Source: Anaeramoeba ignava (Eukaryota > Metamonada > Anaeramoebidae). Taken from it: a stretch of 64,000 bases of DNA. The translations under genes and the position numbers were made by a program. The notes beneath the pieces were generated by a model. That model saw nothing but the letters and a program-made list of their open reading frames with translations, searched no databases and had not been told where the DNA came from. The DNA is taken from NCBI GenBank assembly GCA_028826165.1, contig JAPDFW010000115.1, positions 118,564 through 182,563 of the forward strand. Reading direction: 5' to 3'. Numbering within the stretch: position 1 is the first letter of the stretch; each line of letters opens with the position of its first letter. Positions 36,838 through 48,700 of this stretch are shown piece after piece.

Positions 36838-38430
36838 TATAAAATGTTTCCAAATTTTGTTTTTATTTAATTTTATTTGATTGTTTTTGTTTGATTAAAA
36901 ATTTAAATGAAAAAAAAATGAAAAAATGAAAAATAAAAAAAAAATAAAAATTTTTCCTCTTTTTATTTTTTTATTTTTTTTTTCTCCATTTTCATTTTTG
37001 ATTTTTGATCAATTTAAAACGAAAAATTTTTTTGTAAATTTTCCATTTTTTTCTTTTTTATTTTTCGATTTCATTTACTTTTTATTTTTATTGTAAATAT
37101 TTTAATCAAATAAATCTAATTCAATTCAAATTCAAATTCAAATAAATTCAAATAAATTCAAATAAATTCAAATAAATTCAATTCACCATCAAATCAATTC
37201 AAATCAAATAAAATCAATTTCAAATTCAATTACGTTTCATCAAATTTCATCAAATCAAAATAATATTTCATCAAATCAAAATAAATTAAATTCAAATCAA
37301 AATAAATATTATTTCATGAATTAAATTCAATTAAATCAAATCAAATCAAATCAAATCAATTCACCATCAATCGAATTTAATAAATCAAATCAAATCAATT
37401 TAAATAAATTTAAATCAATTTAAATCAATTCATCACTAATCCAAAAAATTAATTCAAATCACCATCATTCAAATTTAATCAAATCAATTCAAATTCAAAT
37501 TTAATCAAATTTAATCAAATCAAATTAAATCAATCCAAATCAAATTAAATCAATTCAAATCAAATTAAATCAATTCAAATTAAATAAATTCAATCAAATC
37601 AAATTAAATCAATCCAAATCAAATTTAATCAAATTAAATCAATTTAAATCAATTTAAATTAAATTAAATCAAATTAAATAAAATCAATTTCAAATTCAAT
37701 TACGTTTCATCAAATTTCATCAAATCAAAATAATATTTCATCAAATCAAAATAAATTAAATTCAAATCAAAATAAATATTATTTCATGAATTCAATTCAA
37801 TTAAATTCAAATTAAATTCAAATTAAATAAATTCAAATCACATCAATTTAAATAAATTTAAATCAATTCATCACTAATCCAAAAAATTAATTCAAATCAA
37901 TTCACCATCAATCAATTCAAATCAAATTAAATCAATTCAAATTTAAATCAATTCAAATTAAATTAAATCAAATCAATTTAAATCAAATCAAATTAAATCA
38001 ATTTAAATCAATTTAAATTAAATTAAATTCAATCAATCCAAATTAAATCAATTAAATTTAAATCAATTCACCATCATTCAAATTTAAATCAAATCAAATT
38101 AAATTAAATCAAATTTAATCAAATCCAAATTAAATCAATTCACCATCAAATCCAAATCAAATTTCATCAAATTAAATTTAATCAATTCAAATCAATTTAA
38201 ATCAATTCAAATCAATTTAAATCAATTTAAATCAATTCAAATCAAATTCAAATTTAAATTAAATCAATTCAAATTAAATCAATTCAAATCAAATCAAATT
38301 CAAATTTAAATCAAATTTAATCAATTCAAATTAAATCAAATTTAAATCAATCCAAAAAATCAATTTAAATCAAATTCGAATTAAATCAATCCAAAAAATT
38401 AATTTAATCAAAAATATAAAAAAAAATAAG
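36838..38430. repeat. 1.6-kb spacer of AAATCAATTTAAATC-type repeat with a ~115-bp direct duplication
   Basis: 36838-37100 is promoter-like poly-A/poly-T sequence upstream of the LRR gene. 37105-38410 is AAATCAA/TTTAAATCAA repeat. A near-identical block of about 115 bp containing AATTACGTTTCATCAAATTTCATC and ending ATTATTTCATGAATT occurs at about 37207-37322 and 37678-37793. CATCACTAATCCAAAAAATTAATTC occurs at about 37431 and 37870. No gene is visible. Confidence 0.8.
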
Positions 38431-39378
38431 ATGTCACACCCAACAACACCAATTCATGTACGACTAATTGAGGCAAAAGGACTAAAATCAGCAGATATCG
38501 GTGGCAAAAGTGATCCATATGTAACACTTTCAATCAATGGAATTAGACCATTTCACAAATCAAAAATCCAAAAGGCAACACTTGATCCAGTTTGGAATGA
38601 AGATTTCCAATTAAATGTTAAAGATCCAGATAAAGATATCGTTTTGATTGGTATTTCTGATTGGGATAGAATTGGAGCTCATGATTTATTAGGTTTTATT
38701 CGTTTGAGAGTTTCTGAATTTTTGAATCGAGAACCACATGATATTTGGAGAGATTGTGAAGGAAGAAAACCAGGAACAAAAGAAAAAGGTGAATAAAAAA
38801 AAATATTTGATATTTTTGAAAGTTACCTTTTTATTTTTTCTTCTTTTTGAATTTTATTTTGATTTTTAATTTGAATTTTATTTTGATTAGGCAAAGTTCA
38901 TATGGTTATTCATTATCTTCCAAAAGGAATCCCTTTTGAAGTAGAAAAAAAACATACTAAAATTGAACAACAACCACAAGTTCAAATTCAACAACAACCA
39001 CAAGTTCAAATTCAACAACAACCTCAATTCCAACCTCAATATCAACAACAACCTCAATTCCAACAACAACAACCTCAATTCCAATATCAACAACAACAAC
39101 AACCTCAATTCCAACCTCAATATCAACAACAACAACAACCTCAAATGGGTTTCGGAATGCAAATGCAACAACCTCAAATGGGATTTGGAATGCAAATGCA
39201 ACAACCTCAAATGGGTTTCGGAATGCAAATGCCTCAGCCTCAAATGGATTTTGGAATGCAAATGCAACAACCTTCAATGTTGAATCCAATGAGTGGTTTT
39301 GGTTTAGCTGTTACTGGTTTTTCTACTCCAGATCAATATAAGAAAAAACACAAAAAGAAAAAATCAAGCAGTTCTTAA
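38431..39378 (+). CDS. C2-domain protein with Gln/Pro/Met-rich tail
   Basis: Two exons, 38431-38788 and 38891-39378, joined in phase 1 to give 281 aa. Residues 1-155 form a C2 domain: IHVRLIEAKGLKSADIGGKS, then DPYVTLSINGI, TLDPVWNEDFQLNV, and ISDWDRIGAHDLLGFIRLRV. The calcium-binding aspartates are mostly kept (SDPY; SDWDRIGAHD), so Ca2+-dependent phospholipid binding is likely. The C-terminal half has QQQPQVQIQ and QFQPQYQQQ runs, then four copies of MGFGMQMQQPQ, and ends in a basic KKKHKKKKSSSS. The tail is probably disordered and could drive self-association or bind acidic partners; that is inference. Confidence 0.88.
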
Positions 39379-39582
39379 TTTTCTTCTTAATTTTCTTCTT
39401 AATTTTCTTCTTAATTTTCTTTTTCTTTTTCTTCTTTTTTTATATTCCACTTTTTTTTTTGCTTTTCCTATTTCTTTCAAAATTCTCATTCTTCTTTCTA
39501 TTTTTACTTTTTCATTTCCAAATTCAATTGGTTTAAAATAAAAAACAATTCAAAAAAAGATAAATTTTATTAAATTTTTTTA
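39379..39582. terminator. Convergent spacer with ATTCCAC-poly(T)-GC element
   Basis: 39444-39462 reads ATTCCACTTTTTTTTTTGC, nearly the same as the element between beta-COP and VPS51. It follows three TTAATTTTCTTC repeats after the C2 stop codon. A 3'-end or termination role is a guess from its position between convergent genes. Confidence 0.3.
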
Positions 39583-41829
39583 TTAAATTTTTGAACGTAA
39601 AAAATATTTTCTTGGTGAATAAACTGAAATTTTCTTTTTCTTTTTCTTCTTTTTAATTGGAATTTCTTTTTCTTTTTCTTTTTCTTTTTCTTTTTCTTTT
39701 GGTTTTTTTTTATTTGCTAGTTCAAATTCAACAACTTTAATTGGTTTTTTTGCATTTTTAATTGGTTTTTTTTTAGGAGATGGATTATTTGTTAGTTTGG
39801 AAGATTTTTTGATTATTTTAGGTTTTTTTTGTGGAGAATTTTGTTTTTTTAAATTTGAATTATTATTTTGATTGGTTTTTGATTTTGATTTTGATTTTGA
39901 TTTTGATTTTGATTTTGGTCTTTTAATTTTGATTTGTTCTTCATTTTGTTCAGAATCTTCACTTGAATCTATTTTTATTCTTTTTTTTGATTTTGAATTT
40001 TTTTGAATTGATTTTGATTTTGATTTTGATTTTGATTTTGATTTCTCATCAAGAATATTCATTTTGTCATTTTGTTTTTTCTTTTTTTTCTCTTTTTCTA
40101 AATTAAAGATATTAGTTAAATTTTTTCTAACTGTTCCAAGATCAAGATTTTGGTTTTGATTATCAAGTTTTTTTAACGATTTTCTATGAGAAATTCTTGC
40201 TTGAGAAAAATTCGACTTTTGAGTTTTTGGAGGTTCTTTTTTAGAAGATAAGACCTGGGCAACTTTTCGAGGCTGAGGAGTTAAAGGATGAAGCATAGAA
40301 ATCCTTTCTTTTTTTTTGTTAATATGTTTGCGCTTTTTTTCTTCACTTTTTTTCTTTTCTTTTTCATGTTCTTTCTTGAGATCTTGTTCTATAGCTGAAA
40401 GAAAATGTTGCTGGCATCCAATCACAGATCCAGGACGACAAAGACGAATGTAGCTGATAGCTTGTTTTGCAGAGAATCCATAGTTTTTAATTAGATGGGC
40501 ACCTATCAAAGTACCTGTTCTACCAAGGCCAGCTTTGCAATGAACAGCAATGATCCTCTTTTTTTGATTTTTTGAATTTTGATTTGAGTTTTCTTTTGGA
40601 TTTTCTTTTGAATTTTGAATTGAATTTTCTTTCTCATTTCTAATTTCATCTTCTTCATATTCCTGTTCGCAAATATGCAAAAAATTATGTATAATATCCC
40701 AATCAGGAAGTCCTCCATCTTGATAATAAAGATCAAAGTGTTGAAAAGATGCATTTATAAATTTTTGTTTATCATAAAGTGGAACATTTAGTCTTACAAC
40801 AGAAGTAACACCTAATTTTTGGAAAAGAGGAATATAACGTTCTGGACTCCATCCAAATTCCATAAGAAGTTTATTATCATTTTGTAAACGCTCCTCTTCA
40901 GTTTGATTTTCATTTGGATTTTGATTTGAATTTTCTTTTAGATTCTGATTTGAATTTTCATTTAAATTTTGATTTGAATTTTCATTTAAATCTTCATTTG
41001 GATTTTGATTTGAATTTTCATTTAAATCTTCATTTGAATTTTCTTTTAAATCTTCTTTTAAATCTTCATTTGAATTTTCATTTGAATTTTCTTTTAAATC
41101 TTCATTTAAATTTTCTTCATCAGTTAAATGATAAAAATCTTTATATACATTATCCATATCAACATCATCATCTCTAGGAGAACAAAATGCTAACAATTTA
41201 TTAGGAATTATCCAATTAAAATCTCCATTTTCAACTTGTTCATAAAATAAATAATCATCAATATTAAAAGTGTCAAAATCGAAAAATTTATTTTTGATCG
41301 CAAGATCAAGTCCTTCAAGAAAATCTAAAACAGTAAGTGGATAATTCGATGGTTCTGGTGATGCATCTCTAAATGGTTTTAAGGGTTCAAGTGGTTTGAG
41401 AGGTTTATAAGCTTCTTGAGGACTTTTATTTTGACAAATTAGCATAAAAGCAGATATAAGAAAACTACAATTTGCTTTTTGTTCTTCAGTATTTTTACAA
41501 TAGAAGATGATCTTCTTTTTCAAGTTTGGATTCTTAAATTCAATTAAAAAAAAAAATTAACGGAAAAGAAAAAAATTAATTTTTTTCACTTTTTGATTTT
41601 TTAATTGAATTTTTTTTTTTACATTTATTTTTTTAAGTGTAATATGACAAAAAACTGCAAGATATCCAAGATGAAATGGTCCAAAATCTTCAAAAAATGA
41701 AAGATATTCGAAAATTGGATCTATTGTAAAATAATGATGTTTCATTTTTTCTGGTTTAATTTTTTTATTTGTTGGACAAAAATAAAGTTTATTTTTAATA
41801 AATTCAACAACTTTTAATCTTGAATTCAT
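39583..41829 (-). CDS. CDC14-family dual-specificity protein phosphatase
   Basis: Cell-cycle phosphatase that typically reverses CDK phosphorylation. Two exons, 41829-41623 and 41532-39583, join in phase 0 to 718 aa. The N-terminal DSPn region has YFTIDPIFEYLSFFEDFGPF, then HLGYLAVFCHITLKKI (CDC14: [21 protein letters not shown]). The catalytic domain has the Cys-X5-Arg loop HCKAGLGRTGTLIGAH (Cys near residue 396) and YIRLCRPGSVIGCQQHFL, both diagnostic of CDC14. A large Asn/Glu/Ser-rich insert (NEDLKENSNEN repeats) separates the two domains, and a second Asn-rich insert lies just before the catalytic loop. The C-terminal ~290 residues are Lys/Ser-rich (KSKSKSK runs), as expected for a regulatory, nuclear-targeted tail. 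Confidence 0.93.
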
Positions 41830-42109
41830 TTTTTATTTTTATTTTATTTTTATTTAAAAAAGAAAAAAAGAAAAGTGAAAAAAAAATAATTTTTATATTT
41901 TTTCCAAAAGAATTTTAAATTGATTTTTTTCAAGTGTCCGTTATTTTTTTATTTTTTATTTAAATTTTTCTTCTTTTTTTTTTATTTTTCCTCTTTTTTT
42001 CTTTTTTTATTTTATTAATTTAAGAATTCCACTTTTATTTTTTTCATTTTTTTTTTTCATTTTTCTTCTTTTATTCTTTTATTCTTTTATTCTTTTAAAA
42101 ACAATAAAA
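41830..42109. promoter_or_regulatory. Divergent promoter region, CDC14 / ARM-repeat gene
   Basis: A 280-bp spacer between opposite start codons, poly-T rich, with ATTCCACTTTT at 42026-42036 and three TTTATTC repeats just before the ARM start. The ATTCCACTTTT core is shared with spacers elsewhere in the window. Confidence 0.4.
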
Positions 42110-45100
42110 ATGTCAGATGAATTAAATCCAAAAAAATATTTAAAGAAAATGAATCAAAAACTTCAAGCGGATCTTCAAAAAAAAATTCAAGAAGTTGAAA
42201 GATTACAATCAATTTTGAATACAAAACCTCCAACAAATTTCCAACTTTTTGAAAGACAAACAATAAAATTATTAGAAGGAATAATAACAAAAAAAGACTA
42301 TCATAAAAAACGTAAAAATTTAAATTAAAAAAAAAAGGAAAAAAAGGAAAAAAGCAAAAAATTCTTTTAAAAATTAAAATTAAAATTAAAATTTATATTA
42401 AAATTTGTTTTGTTTTTAGACAATATTACTATTTCTGATATTGCTCAATTTATGTCAAGCTTTCCAAATAATTATTTAATTCAAATCGATTCTTGTTTTG
42501 TTTTACAGAAACTTGCTATTGAATCTGAAAGTAAGTTTCATTTTAAATCTTTTTTTTTATTTTTAATTTAATTTATTTAATTTTTTAATTTATTTAAAAA
42601 AGAGAACCAAAATGAAGTTTTAAATTCTAAAGCTATTGGTTTAATTATTAAAGCAATGAATAATTTTCCTAATAATGAACAAGTTCAATTTATTTGTTGT
42701 GGAGCTTTAAGGAATATTGCAATTAGTTATTGTAAAATTAAAATTAAAATTCATTTATAGAATTAAAATTAAAATTAAAATTAAAATTAAAATTAAAATT
42801 AAAATTAAAATTCATTTATAAAATTAAATTTAAATTTAAAATTAAAAAGCCAATAAGATTGAAATTAGAAATGTAGAAGGAATTCAAGCAATTATGAAAG
42901 CAATGACTAATTTTTCAACAAATGAAATGATACAATCTATGGCATGCTCAGCTTTAATGATGATTTCTTTTGATAATGGTAATTTAATTTAATTTAAATT
43001 AAATTAAATTAAATCAAATGAAAAAAAGGAATTAATTTTTTTTGGAAAATTTGAAATTAGAAAATAAGACTCAAATTCGAGATTTAGAAGCAATTGAATT
43101 AATAATAAGATCAATTCAAAACTTCCCAAAAAGTCAACAAATCCAAAAAAATGCATGTGGTTGTTTAATGAATCTTTCTTTTGAGGCTTGTAAAAATAAA
43201 AATTTGAAAATTAAAAAAAAATTGTTTTGATTTATTGTTAATATTTAATTTAGCTTGTCATCAAATTATTCGAGAATTATCAGGAATTGAATTGGTAATT
43301 CAATCAATGAATAATTTTCCAAATGTTCAATCAATTCAAAATGAAGGATGTAATATTTTATGCAATATGATTTTTAACAATGGTAATTAATACCAAAAAA
43401 TAATATTTAAATAGAAAATCAAAAAATATTATTTAAAAACCAAAAAATATTATTTAAATAGAAAATCAAAAAATATTATTTAAATAGAAAACCAAAAAAT
43501 ATTATTTAAAAATCAAAAAATAATATTTAAAAATCAAAAAATATTATTTAAAAATCAAAAAATAATATTTAAAAATCAAAAAATATTATTTAAAAATCAA
43601 AAAATAATATTTAAAAATCAAAAAATATTATTTAAAAATCAAAAAATAATATTTAAAAATCAAAAAATATTATTTAAAAATCAAAAAATATTATTTAAAA
43701 ATCAAAAAATAATATTTAAAAATCAAAAAATATTATTTAAAAATCAAAAAATAATATTTAAAAATCAAAAAATATTATTTAAAAATCAAAAAATATTATT
43801 TAAAAATCAAAAATATTATTTAAAAATCAAAAATATTATTTAAAAATCAAAAATATTATTTAAAAATCAAAAATATTATTTAAAAATCAAAAATATTATT
43901 TAAAAATCAAAAATATTATTTAAAAATCAAAAATATTATTTAAAAACCAAAAATAATATTTAAAAATCAAAAATAATATTTAAATAGAAAATCAAAAATA
44001 TTATTTAAATAGAAAATCAAAAATATTATTTAAAAATCAAAAATATTATTTAAAAATCAAAAATATTATTTAAATAGAAAATCAAAAATATTATTTAAAT
44101 AGAAAATCAAAAAATATTATTTAAAAACCAAAAATATTATTTAAAAATCAAAAATAATATTTAAAAATCAAAAATATTATTTAAAAAGAAAATCAAAAAT
44201 AATATTTAAAAATCAAAAATAATATTTAAAAATCAAAAATATTATTTAAAAACCAAAAATATTATTTAAAAATCAAAAAATAATATTTAAAAATCAAAAA
44301 ATAATATTTAAAAATCAAAAAATATTATTTAAAAACCAAAAAATAATATTTAAAAATCAAAAAATATTATTTAAAAATCAAAAAATAATATTTAAAAATC
44401 AAAAAATATTATTTAAAAAGAAAATCAAAAAATAATATTTAAAAATCAAAAAATATTATTTAAAAATCAAAAAATATTATTTAAAAATCAAAAAATAATA
44501 TTTAAAAATCAAAAAATATTATTTAAATAGAAAACCAAATGGAGTTTATCCAATCAGGAAGAATGAATCCAATTCTTAATGCAATGAAGAATTTTCCTAA
44601 AAATGAAGATCTTCAATGGAAAGCATGTGGAATTTTATCAATGACTTCTCAAATAAGAGGTAATTAAAAAAGAATAACAAAAAAAAAATAATTACAAGAA
44701 AACATCAATTTTTACAAATATAATCTATTATTAGGAATCCAACAAGAAATTGTTGATGGAAAAGGAATTGAATTAATTATTAATGCAATGAAAAATTTCC
44801 CTAAAAACGAAGATCTTCAATGGAAAGGATTTTCATCTTTTGGGAATTTCCTTTCAAATTCTGGTAAAAAAATATAAAAAATATAAATATAAAAATATAA
44901 TTAAAAATATAAAATATAAAATATATTAGGAAATCAAAACCAAATGGTGCAATTAGGAGCAATTCAAATACTTATTGATACAATGAAAAATTTTCCAACA
45001 AACTTAACTATCAATACACAAGGTTCTGGAACTTTATTTCATTTTGCTATGAAACAAGGTATTTTAAATCAGAATATTTCATTTAAGAATAAAATTTTTT

Positions 45101-45449
45101 TGATTTAATTGAAAATGATTGAATTTAGAAAACCGAAAAATAATTGTTGAATCTGGAGGAATTGAAATGACAATCCAATTATTAATGAATTTCTCAATGG
45201 ATCAAAATATTCAAGTTGCAGGATGCACAATTTTATATAATCTCTCTTGTGTTCCAGGTAAATTTATATTTAACATTTAAAAAATTCAAAAATTCAAAAA
45301 TTCAAAAATTCAAAAATTAAAAATTAGAATACAAAGTAAAAATTCAACAATTAAATGGAATTCAAGTTATTCAAACAGTTATAAACAATTTCTCAAATAA
45401 TCCTTACATTAAATCAACAGCTATGAATACATTAAATAATATTCGTTGA
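42110..45449 (+). CDS. Armadillo-repeat protein with one-repeat-per-exon structure
   Basis: Eleven exons splice to 1,467 nt, 488 aa: 42110-42311, 42420-42530, 42603-42731, 42850-42978, 43061-43189, 43254-43382, 44531-44659, 44735-44863, 44930-45058, 45129-45257 and 45328-45449. All introns are phase 1. Exons 3-10 are each exactly 129 nt, encoding a 43-residue armadillo-like repeat of the form N-x-I-x5-GI-x-LII-x-AM-x-NFP-x-N-x2-IQ-x3-C-x-L-x-N-x-S. An example is AIGLIIKAMNNFPNNEQVQF. A short coiled-coil-like N-terminus (MNQKLQADLQKKIQEVERLQ) precedes the repeats. The stop is TGA. ARM solenoids are protein-interaction scaffolds; the partner is unknown. Similar repeats occur in LRRK2-type and many protist ARM proteins. 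Confidence 0.85.
43383..44528. repeat. ~21-bp satellite in intron 6 of the ARM gene
   Basis: About 1.15 kb of AAAAATCAAAAAATATTATTT alternating with AAAAATCAAAAAATAATATTT. Some units read AAATAGAAAA(T/C)CAAAAAATA. The last of these forms the acceptor of exon 7 (AAATAG then AAAACCAAATGG at 44525-44542). Confidence 0.92.
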
Positions 45450-45734
45450 AGCAATCACTTCCGAAAATTTCCAAATTTCATTTATCATTTCAAATATCGA
45501 AATGATTTTTCTTTTTCTTTTTCTTTTTTTTCTCTTTTTTCATATTCTTTTTCAAAACAACAGCTAATTAAAACAAATCAAAACAAATCAAAATCAAAAT
45601 CAAAATCAAAATCAAAATCAAAACCAAATTTTTTCTTATTTATTTTTGATTGGTTTTGGATTTTAAAATTGAAATTGAAATTGAAATTAAAATTGAAATT
45701 GAATTTAAATTTGAATTTGAAATTGAATTTGAAA
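45450..45734. other. Convergent spacer between ARM gene and receptor gene A
   Basis: Poly-T, AAAATC and GAAATT repeats. No gene is visible, and the TCCAC element found in other convergent spacers is absent. Confidence 0.5.
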
Positions 45735-48700
45735 TTAAATATCTAAATCAAGTTCAAGTTCTTGTGCTTCTTTGATTTTTTTTCTTGGATTTTTGGATTT
45801 GTTTCTTTTTTTCTTCTTATATAGAATAACTCCAATAATAATTGCTGAAATAACAAGAATAGGAATAACTACTCCAAGTGCTATTGCTGTTGTGTTTGTT
45901 GAATTATCACTTGCTTGATTTGGAGATGATATTGTAATTGATGTTGTTGAATTAATTCCTGAATATTCATTAAATGAACAATTTAAATCAGCTGATGAAT
46001 AAATTGAAATTTCATAATATTCTCCTCCTTGTAATCCTGTAACTGAATAATCTGTTGTTAAATTTGTTAAACAAATTGAAGTTGAATTATAATTGAATGA
46101 ATATGCTTTTAATCCACTTGATAAAATTAATGAATTCCAACTACACTCAAATCCATTAATTAATGAATTACAATTTAATGAAGTAATATTTCCTAATTTA
46201 GCTCTTGTTGGATTAATTGAACTAGGTAATCCTAAACATGGTGTTTCACAATTCAAATCTGAACATCCTCGAATTGAAATATTATATTCAATATTTCCTG
46301 ATATTCCACTTATAGTTCCAATAGCTTCATTTCCACTTAAATCAAGAGATGTAAACTTTTGCCAATTTGTTCCATTATCAAGTGAAATTGAATAATTATT
46401 TGCATTTGTTAATTTTGTGAAATTAAATTCAATTTCTTCAATTTTAGAAATTGTTTCATAAATTGTTGGAGCAGGTAAAATATCAGTTGTAATTGATGTT
46501 GTTGAATTAATTCCTGAATATTCATTAAATGAACAATTTAAATCAGCTGATGAATAAATTGAAATTTCATAATATTCTTCTCCTTGTAACCCTGTGACTG
46601 AATAATCTGTTGTTAAATTTGTTAAACAAATTGAAGTTGAATTATAATTGAATGAATATGCTTTTAATCCACTTGATAAAATTAATGAATCCCAACTACA
46701 TTCAAATCCATTAATTAATGAAGAACAATTTAATGAAGTAATATTTCCTAATTTAGCTCTTGCTGGATTAATTGAACTAGGTAATCCTAAACATGGTGTT
46801 TCACAATTTAAATCTGAACATCCTCGAATTGAAATATTATATTCAATATTTCCTGATATCCCACTTATGATTCCAATAACTTCATTTCCACTTAAATCAA
46901 GAGATGTAAACTTTTGCCAATTTGTTCCATTATCAAGTGAAATTGAATAATTATTAGCATTTGTTAATTTTGTGAAATTAAATTCAATTTCTTCAATTTT
47001 AGAAATTGTTTCATAAATTGTTGGAGCTGGTAAAATATCAGTTGTAATTGATGTTGTTGAATTAATTCCTGAATATTCATTAAATGAACAATTTAAATCA
47101 GCTGATGAATAAATTGAAATTTCATAATATTCTTCTCCTTGTAACCCTGTAACTGAATAATCTGTTGTTAAATTTGTTAAACAAATTGAAGTTGAATTAT
47201 AATTGAATGAATATGCTTTTAATCCACTTGATAAAATTAATGAATCCCAACTACATTCAAATCCATTAATTAATGAAGAACAATTTAATGAAGTAATATT
47301 TCCTAATTTAGCTCTTGTTGGATTAATTGAACTAGGTAATCCTAAATATGGTGTTTCACAATTTAAATCAACACATCCTCGAATTGAAATATTATATTCA
47401 ATATTTCCTGATATTCCACTTATGATTCCAATAGCTTCATTTCCACTTAAATCAAGAGATGTAAACTTTTGCCAATTTGTTCCATTATCAAGTGAAATTG
47501 AATAATTATTTGCATTTGTTAATTTTGTGAAATTAAATTCAATTTCTTCAATTTTGGAAATTGTTTCATAAATTGTTGGAGCTGTTAAATTATCAGTTGT
47601 AACTGAAATTGTTGAAATATATCCACATTTATCATTTGAATCACATGCCGATACATTGATTTGATATTCTTGATTTGGGAATTGAGCTGTGAATTGTTGA
47701 TTTGTTGATGTTGGTTGATAATTTCCAGAATCATTTTGAGAAATTGATTGATAAGTAAAATTATAATAAGATGGAATTGAACAATTAATTGGTTGATTCC
47801 AATTACAATTAATATCTATTGTATTTGAAATTGAACATGTTAAACTTGTAACTTCTCCAAATATTAATGAAATTGATGATTCAACAATTTCTCCTTTATC
47901 ATCTCCTTCACATTCATGTGTTCTACATCCACAAATTGAAATATTATAATCATTCCCACATTCTAAATTATTCAAAAGATAATCAAGTGAAGAATTATCA
48001 ACTGAAATGAAAGATATTAAATCAGGTTGAGATTGAGTGAGATAAGAAAGATTATAATGATCAAGATGAGCAATTCCTCCATTGATCTGAACATTTGGAT
48101 AATTCCAAGTAACATTAATTGAATAATTTGAAGGATTTGATAATTGGAAATCATTTACAGAATCAATTTTTGTTGTTAAATTAACAAAAGAAGAAGGTTC
48201 ACCACATATCATTGTTGCATTACCACAAGCTTTGATTTGAATTGGATAATATTCATTTCCTGTAATATTATCATAAGTTGAAGAATTAAATTGTTGATAA
48301 TAAACATTCCCATCTTCAAGAATTGGAGAATCAATATCAATCCAATCATATCCATAATTGATTTGATAAATCAAATTTGGAATTTGAATTTCATCCCAAT
48401 AACAATCAAATGATGAAAACAAAGATGAGCAATTAACAATATTAACTTGAGGAATTAAAAAAGCTTCATAAACAAATGCTTTATTAGTCCACTGCGTTCC
48501 AACAACAGTAAAATTCCCATAAATTGAAACAGAAATTCCAAAATCTGAAGATGATTGAGTTAAATTTTGTTCTTCATTCCAAATTGTTCCATTATATCTG
48601 TAAACAAATGCTTGTTTTGTATCATAAGCACCAACACCAATAACATCTCCATAAACTGAAACACTCCATCCAAAACTTGAAGATGAAGGTCCAGTTAAAA

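Noticed and set aside
38887-39289. Minus-strand and other-frame ORFs over the C2 protein tail (HLHSK, NNNHK repeats)
   Set aside because: Alternative readings of the CAA-rich Gln/Pro coding repeat. The plus-strand frame joins the C2 exon in phase.
46093-47505. Three 100-codon plus-strand frames with nearly identical proteins at 555-bp spacing
   Set aside because: They are antisense shadows of the 185-residue stalk blocks of receptor A. The minus-strand reading has signal peptide, glycosylation sites and a transmembrane helix.
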